In this document: piece after piece, positions 58,823 to 64,000 of the stretch | How positions within the stretch are numbered: the first letter of the stretch is position 1 | Layout: every line of letters starts with the position of its first letter | DNA from: Sphaerisporangium corydalis | Lineage (GTDB): Bacteria; Actinomycetota; Actinomycetes; Streptosporangiales; Streptosporangiaceae | NCBI RefSeq assembly: GCF_025506355.1 | Contig: NZ_JANZYP010000011.1 | Location: 46,783-110,782 of the forward strand | DNA length: 64,000 nt | Direction of reading: 5' to 3' | Position numbers and translations under genes: made by a program | Notes under the pieces: model-generated | Seen by the model: the letters and a program-made list of their open reading frames with translations, nothing else | The model's database searches: none | Told to the model about the DNA's origin: nothing

Positions 58823-61800
58823 TTGCGTATCACCAGCGTCGAATCCACCGAGCTCTTCGTCGACTCCGGGCAGGTCGTCCGGGTGCACGTCGAAGGACCT
58901 CCGGGTGAGATCGAGGTCCGCGTCACCGGCCCCGGTGTCAGCGGTGCCGCCCGTACGGCGCGGCGCCCGGCCGAGGTGGGCGTCCCGGCGGACGCCGCTC
59001 CCGGCACGCGGATCCCGATCGAGGTGACGGTCTCCACGGGCACCGCGCCCGACGCGGACGCGACCGGCGAGCTGGTGGTGGCCGAATCCGGCTGGACGGT
59101 GTGGATGGTGCCGCACTTCCACTACGACCCGGTGTGGTGGAACACCCAGGCCGCGTACACCACGACCTGGGACGACGCCGGCGAGGTCGCCCAGGAGTTC
59201 CGCGGCGACCGGCAGCACGCCGGGTTCGCCCTGATGCGCGAGCACCTCGACACCGCGCGCCGCGACCCCGACTACAAGTTCGTGCTCGCCGAGGTCGACT
59301 ACCTCAAGCCCTACTGGGACTCCCACCCCGAGGACCGCGACCTGCTGCGCCGGCTGCTCGGCGAGGGCAGGGTCGAGCTGATGGGCGGCACCTACAACGA
59401 GCCCAACACCAACCTGACCTCGGCCGAGTCCACGATCCGCAACATCGTGTACGGGGTCGGCTTCCAGCGCGACATCGTCGGCGGCGACCCGGCGACCGCC
59501 TGGCAGCTCGACGTGTTCGGGCACGACCCGCAGTTCCCCGGCCTGATCGCCGAGGCCGGGCTGACGTCCAGCTCCTGGGCGCGGGGCCCGCACCACCAGT
59601 GGGGGCCGATGCTCACCGGGCGCGACCTCGAACGCGACGGCTGGGGCGACCCGTCGACCATGCAGTTCCCCGCCGAGTTCGAATGGCTGTCGCCGTCCGG
59701 CAAGGGCGTGCTCACGCACTACATGCCCGCCCACTACAGCGCCGGGTGGTGGATGGACTCCACCGCCGACCTCGCCGCCGCCGAGCAGGCCGTGTACGAG
59801 CTGTTCGTCCAGCTCAAGAAGGTCGCCGCGACCCGCAACCTGCTGCTGCCCGTCGGCACCGACTACACCCCGCCGAACAAGTGGGTCACCGAGATCCACC
59901 GCGACTGGAACGCCCGCTACGTGTCGCCCAAGTTCGTCTGCGCGCTGCCGAGGGAGTTCTTCGCCGCCGTGCGCTCCTCGCTGGCCGCGCCCTCGCCGCA
60001 GACCCGCGACATGAACCCGGTGTACACCGGCAAGGACGTCTCCTTCATCGACACCAAGCAGGCCCAGCGGTCCGCCGAGTCGCTGGTCGCCGACGCCGAG
60101 AAGTTCGCCACCATCGCCGCCGTGACCTCCGGCGCCCGCTACCCGCACGCCGCGCTCGACAAGGCGTGGCGCCAGCTCGTGTACGGCGCCCACCACGACG
60201 CCATCACCGGTTCGGAGTCCGACCAGGTCTACCTCGACCTGCTCACCGGCTGGCGTGAGGCGCACGACCTGGGCAAGGACGTCCTCACGGCCTCCCTCGG
60301 CGAGCTCACCGCCCGCGTCGACACGAGCGGCCAGGGCACCGCCGTCGTGGTGTGGAACCCCTCCTCCTGGGAGCGCACCGACCTGGTCAGGGTCCGGCTC
60401 GCCCTGCCCCGCCCCGGCGCCGCCGGGGTACGCGTCACCGACCCCGGCGGCGGCGAGCTTCCCGTGCTCCTGGAGAACCCCGAATACGACGAGGACGGCG
60501 GGCTCGCGTCCGTCGACGTCGTCGTGCTCGCGCGGGCCGTGCCGCCGCTCGGCTGCACGACCCTGCGCGCCGAGCCGGTCGAACAGGCCACGCCCGGGTG
60601 GACCGCCCGCGACGGCGACACCATCTCCACCGCCACCCATCTCGTCGAGGTCGACCCGGCGCGCGGCGGCTGCGTGTCCCGGTTCACCGACGTCGCGCTC
60701 GGCCGCGAGCTGCTGCAGCCCGGCCGGGTCGGCAACGAGCTGATCGTGTACGACGAGTACCCGGCGCACCCCGAGTTCTCCGAAGGCCCCTGGCACCTGG
60801 TGCCCAAGGGGACCGCCACCGGCTCGGCCGAGCGGCCGGCCACGTCCGTCACCGTCGAGACCAGCGCGCTCGCCGAACGCGTCACCGTCACCGGCCAGGT
60901 CGGCTCGGTCGCCTACACCCAGCGGATCACCCTGTGGCACGGCCTCGACCGGGTCGACTGCGTCACCCACATCGACGAGTTCGACGGCGCCGACCAGCTC
61001 GTCCGGCTGCGCTGGCCCGCCCGCGTCCCCGGCGCGCTGCCGGTCAGCGAGGTCGGCGACGCCGTCGTCGGCCGGGGCTTCGGCCTCATCGACGTGGACT
61101 CGGGCGAGCACCCCTGGACGCTCGACAACCCCGCCGGCTCCTGGTTCGCGCTGTCCTCCACCGCGCGGGTCGCGCTGCGCGCCGAGGACGGCACGCCGAT
61201 CGGCGACCGGGCCATCGGCATCGCCGAGATCATCGGCGGCGAGCCGCGTGACCTCGCGGTCGCCCTGGTGCGCAAGGGCGTCACCGCGACCTGCTCCAGC
61301 GCCCCCGGCCCCCGGTACGGCGACCTCAGCGTGGACTCCAACCTGCCCGACGTGCGGGTCGCGCTCGGCACCCCGGAGGAGAACCCGTTCGTCGCCCAGG
61401 TACTGGCCGCTTCCGACCCCGGGTACGGCGAGCTGCTGCGCGAGCGCCTGGCCTCCGCCGGCCGTGCCCGGGTGTGGATCCCCGCGTCCGAGCCGCTGGA
61501 GAAGGTCTGGGTGCCGAGCGCCGACCTCACCGGCGTCCGCGCGCTGCCCGTGCTGGTCGTCGCGGGCGAGGGCGCCGCCGAGGAACTGGTCGCCGACCTC
61601 GACGACGCCGTCATCGAGGTCGTCCAGCCCGCCGACCTGGCCACGCTCACCGAGCCCGCGCTGGACGACTACACCATCGGCGTGGTCAACCGTGGCGTCC
61701 CGGGGTTCGCCGTCGACTCCGGCGGCGCCCTGCACATGTCGCTGCTGCGTTCCTGCACCGGCTGGCCGTCCGGGGTGTGGATCGACCCGCCGCGCCGCAC

Positions 61801-63259
61801 CACGCCCGACGGGTCCAACTTCCAGCTACAGCACTGGACGCACTCCTACGAGTACTCCCTGGTCACCGGTGCCGGCGACTGGCGCGCCGCCCGGCTGGTC
61901 GACCACGGGCACGACGTCAACCACCCCCTGGCCGCCGTACCCTCCGCCGCGCACGATGGCGACCTGGCCGCCACGACCTCGTTCCTGTCGGTCGAGCCGG
62001 CGGGCAAGGTCGTGCTCGCCGCGCTCAAGGCCACCGGCAACCCGCTGGCCACCGGGCGGGAGGCGGGCGAGGTCGACGGCGTCACCCTGCGGCTGTACGA
62101 GGCGGCGGGGACGCCGGTCACCGCCCGGATCACCACCACCCTTCCCCTCGGGGACGCCCACCGCACCGACCTGCTCGAACGGCCGCTGTACGCGCTGACG
62201 GGCGGCGAGCTGGCCCTGACCGGCATGGAGATCGCCACCGTCTCCGCCCCCCTTTCCAACCCCCCGACCCCCACCGAACCCACAGAATCCCCCACCCCCC
62301 ACTCCTCAGAAGACCCGGAGTCCCCAGAGGACCCCACGTCCTCGAAGGGTGCGGGTGTCTCCAGGGGCCGCACGTCCTCGCAGGGTGCGGATGTCTCCGG
62401 GGGCTCTCCGATATCGCCGGGTGCGGGTGTCTCGGAAGGTCTTCTGGGCTCGGAAGGTCTTCTGGGCTCGCAGGGTCCCGCGGACTCCCCGGGGACCTCT
62501 GGACCCTCAGGCGGCGGTGCCGGGGCGGCGCTCGGGCCGGAGGCCGAGCCGTACCAGCCGGTCTACACGCGCTACTGGCTGAACAACACCGGACCGGCCC
62601 CCACGGGCAACATGCCGGTGGCCGTCCACCTCTCGCTCCCCGACCTCGCCGCCGACGGCCCCGCCGAAGTGGCCGTGTCCGTCGCCTCCGGGCTCACCCA
62701 CGGCGAGGCGTCCGGCGTCGTCACCCTGCTGCCGCCCGACGGCTGGACCTGCGAGCCGGCCGAACGCCCGTACGCGCTCGCCCCCGGCGGCCACACCTCT
62801 TTCCCGGTCACCGTCGTCCCCCCGGACGGCGCCGAGGCGGGCGTCTACTGGCTCCGCGCGCGCACGTCCCACGGCGGCCAGACCTACGAGGACGTGACCC
62901 GGCTGCACGTCGGCGGCCTCCACGGCACCGGCCTCGACATCACGGTCGAAACGCCCCACGTGCGGCTGTCACCCGGCGACTCCGAGGCGGCGGCCGGGGC
63001 GGTGGAGCTGGTGCTCCGCTCCCCGGCCCGCACGGACGTCTCCGTCCAGGCCCAGCTGATCAGCCCCTGGCACACCTTCGACCTGTTCCCTGAGTGGAAC
63101 ACCGGCGTCGTCGTCCCCGCCCAGGGCGAGGCCCGCCTCCGCTTCGACGTCCAAGCGCCCCCCGGCACCCGCCCCGGCCACTGGTGGGCGGTCGTCAAAC
63201 TCGCCAGCGCCGGCTGGCTCCACTACACCGATTCCATCAAAATCGAGATCCTCCCATGA
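58823..63259 (+). CDS. Large GH38 alpha-mannosidase with low-complexity insert
   Basis: The 1478-residue protein is longer than typical GH38 enzymes (about 1000). A short beta domain precedes the catalytic core. HFHYDPVW (98-105) gives the zinc ligands His98 and Asp102's neighbourhood, Asp230 in WQLDVFGHDP is the expected nucleophile, and YGAHHDAITGSESDQ supplies another zinc-site His. No signal peptide is seen, so it probably acts on imported mannosides. Residues about 1143-1240 are a Ser/Gly/Pro-rich insert with 18-bp DNA repeats. A beta-sandwich tail follows. TTG at 58823 is the start, behind GAAGGG. It belongs to the importer operon. Confidence 0.88.
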   Translation: MRITSVESTELFVDSGQVVRVHVEGPPGEIEVRVTGPGVSGAARTARRPAEVGVPADAAPGTRIPIEVTVSTGTAPDADATGELVVAESGWTVWMVPHFHYDPVWWNTQAAYTTTWDDAGEVAQEFRGDRQHAGFALMREHLDTARRDPDYKFVLAEVDYLKPYWDSHPEDRDLLRRLLGEGRVELMGGTYNEPNTNLTSAESTIRNIVYGVGFQRDIVGGDPATAWQLDVFGHDPQFPGLIAEAGLTSSSWARGPHHQWGPMLTGRDLERDGWGDPSTMQFPAEFEWLSPSGKGVLTHYMPAHYSAGWWMDSTADLAAAEQAVYELFVQLKKVAATRNLLLPVGTDYTPPNKWVTEIHRDWNARYVSPKFVCALPREFFAAVRSSLAAPSPQTRDMNPVYTGKDVSFIDTKQAQRSAESLVADAEKFATIAAVTSGARYPHAALDKAWRQLVYGAHHDAITGSESDQVYLDLLTGWREAHDLGKDVLTASLGELTARVDTSGQGTAVVVWNPSSWERTDLVRVRLALPRPGAAGVRVTDPGGGELPVLLENPEYDEDGGLASVDVVVLARAVPPLGCTTLRAEPVEQATPGWTARDGDTISTATHLVEVDPARGGCVSRFTDVALGRELLQPGRVGNELIVYDEYPAHPEFSEGPWHLVPKGTATGSAERPATSVTVETSALAERVTVTGQVGSVAYTQRITLWHGLDRVDCVTHIDEFDGADQLVRLRWPARVPGALPVSEVGDAVVGRGFGLIDVDSGEHPWTLDNPAGSWFALSSTARVALRAEDGTPIGDRAIGIAEIIGGEPRDLAVALVRKGVTATCSSAPGPRYGDLSVDSNLPDVRVALGTPEENPFVAQVLAASDPGYGELLRERLASAGRARVWIPASEPLEKVWVPSADLTGVRALPVLVVAGEGAAEELVADLDDAVIEVVQPADLATLTEPALDDYTIGVVNRGVPGFAVDSGGALHMSLLRSCTGWPSGVWIDPPRRTTPDGSNFQLQHWTHSYEYSLVTGAGDWRAARLVDHGHDVNHPLAAVPSAAHDGDLAATTSFLSVEPAGKVVLAALKATGNPLATGREAGEVDGVTLRLYEAAGTPVTARITTTLPLGDAHRTDLLERPLYALTGGELALTGMEIATVSAPLSNPPTPTEPTESPTPHSSEDPESPEDPTSSKGAGVSRGRTSSQGADVSGGSPISPGAGVSEGLLGSEGLLGSQGPADSPGTSGPSGGGAGAALGPEAEPYQPVYTRYWLNNTGPAPTGNMPVAVHLSLPDLAADGPAEVAVSVASGLTHGEASGVVTLLPPDGWTCEPAERPYALAPGGHTSFPVTVVPPDGAEAGVYWLRARTSHGGQTYEDVTRLHVGGLHGTGLDITVETPHVRLSPGDSEAAAGAVELVLRSPARTDVSVQAQLISPWHTFDLFPEWNTGVVVPAQGEARLRFDVQAPPGTRPGHWWAVVKLASAGWLHYTDSIKIEILP
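62431..62466. repeat. 18-bp tandem repeat inside the mannosidase insert
   Basis: CTCGGAAGGTCTTCTGGG is repeated exactly at 62431-62448 and 62449-62466, encoding part of the low-complexity insert. Confidence 0.8.
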
Positions 63260-64000
63260 CCCCCCACCCCACCCGCGAGGCGCCGCACTCCCACAAACCC
63301 GGCCACACGGTCGCCGCCGGGCCCGTCAGGTCCGAGGACAGCCTGGGAGGAACGCACTCCCACACTGTCGCGGCCGAGGTCGGGGGGCGGGCCATCCCGG
63401 TCTCCCTCGTCGACGAACGCGAGGCGGGACTACGCGCGGGACCACTCGCCGCACGCCTCCCACACCCTCACAGCGCCGAAGGCCGCAACCTCCGACGCTG
63501 GCTCGTCCAGGTCCTGATCACCGAAACCCTCATCCACCAAGAAGCCACCACCCTCCACCTGGACCCCGCCCCCTCCGACCCGAACCCTGCCGCGTCCAAC
63601 CTCGACCCCGCCGCCTCCCCCCTCCGCCCCGCCGCCTCCGGCCTGCACCCCGCCGCCTCCGGCCTGCACCCCGCCGCCTCCGGCCTGCACCCCGCCGCCC
63701 TCGGCTCGGCCTCCGCCCTCTCCGGCTCGGTCTCCGTCGGCCACGACGCGCGCCCCGCCAGGTTGACCCTGACCGATGCGCTCCGCACCGGAGGCGTCGT
63801 CGCGGCCGTGACGACGTCCATGCCCCTGGCCCGCCGCCTCCGCGCGGCGGTCACCGCCGGGGTGACCGTCCCCGACTCCGAGGTCCGCGCGTACTACACC
63901 CGCAACCTCGACCGCTACACCCACCAGGAAACCCGCCACGTGACCCGCCTCCCCAACCCGGAACCCCCTCCCGTACCGCCCCCGGGCGGGGGCGCGGGGC
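63256..64000 (+). CDS. Parvulin/SurA-like protein, 3' end outside window
   Basis: The frame starts at ATG 63256, overlapping the mannosidase stop (ATGA), and runs off the right edge after 248 codons. It reads VGGRAIPVSLVDERE early, then RRWLVQVLITETLIHQEA and VPDSEVRAYYTRNLDRYTHQETRHVTRL, as in the N-terminal helical part of SurA-type peptidyl-prolyl isomerases. Such proteins are sometimes found next to mannosidase genes in actinomycetes, where their role is unknown. Between the two parts lies a PAASGLH heptapeptide repeat. There is no obvious signal peptide. Confidence 0.6.
   Translation, partial: MTPHPTREAPHSHKPGHTVAAGPVRSEDSLGGTHSHTVAAEVGGRAIPVSLVDEREAGLRAGPLAARLPHPHSAEGRNLRRWLVQVLITETLIHQEATTLHLDPAPSDPNPAASNLDPAASPLRPAASGLHPAASGLHPAASGLHPAALGSASALSGSVSVGHDARPARLTLTDALRTGGVVAAVTTSMPLARRLRAAVTAGVTVPDSEVRAYYTRNLDRYTHQETRHVTRLPNPEPPPVPPPGGGAG
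63606..63710. repeat. 21-bp tandem repeat, five copies
   Basis: Units beginning CCCCGCCGCCTCC start at 63606, 63627, 63648, 63669 and 63690, giving an in-frame heptapeptide repeat in the last gene. Confidence 0.85.

Overview
The window is very GC-rich DNA with actinomycete habits: GTG and TTG starts, G/C-biased third codon positions, a bldA-type TTA codon confined to a regulator, and a DasR/dasABC-like aminosugar system. It looks like a filamentous actinomycete, perhaps of the Streptosporangium/Nonomuraea kind; that rank is a guess. No rRNA, tRNA, CRISPR array, transposase or integrase was recognised.

Layout. 1-2.3 kb: the end of an F420-dependent oxidoreductase and a membrane acyltransferase. 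About 2.6-40.5 kb: a specialised-metabolite gene cluster. Its core is an SgcC4-like MIO tyrosine 2,3-aminomutase (20317), a three-domain NRPS (17027), a free-standing condensation enzyme (22138), a free-standing carrier protein (23574) and an HpaB/SgcC-type aromatic hydroxylase (25114-26724), with an SgcJ-like protein (28384). Tailoring genes are three methyltransferases, two acyl-CoA-dehydrogenase-fold monooxygenases, a covalent-flavin oxidase, an FAD monooxygenase, an Fe/2-oxoglutarate oxygenase, an SDR and an epimerase-like reductase. The set resembles the beta-tyrosine branch of enediyne clusters such as C-1027, but no enediyne PKS or any ketosynthase is present. A pair of secreted hydrolases (9140-13983) sits inside the cluster. 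The right part holds a YcaO-like protein, two MarR regulators, a TrmB/LuxR-type regulator carrying the TTA codon, an acyl-CoA carboxylase beta subunit, a three-gene membrane/SGNH operon, an esterase-like hydrolase, a Sfp-type PPTase and a second carrier protein.

Three proteins look like inactive relatives of catalysts: the NRPS condensation domain (second His replaced by Arg), the second carrier protein (Ser replaced by Gly) and the YcaO-like protein (glutamate motifs lost). Two small ORFs, of 37 and 30 codons, are the likeliest undescribed genes.

40.6-47.5 kb is an aminosugar module: a DasR-like GntR regulator, a dre-like operator, a binding protein, two permeases and a GH20 hexosaminidase, followed by a secreted CBM3-GH16 protein. 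47.6-51 kb holds a WS/DGAT-like acyltransferase, a two-gene hypothetical operon with tandem repeats, and a second GntR regulator. 51.1-53.1 kb encodes a polytopic glycosyltransferase. 53.2-64 kb is a mannoside-type module: ROK kinase, ROK repressor, ABC importer, a very large GH38 alpha-mannosidase and a truncated parvulin/SurA-like gene at the right edge.
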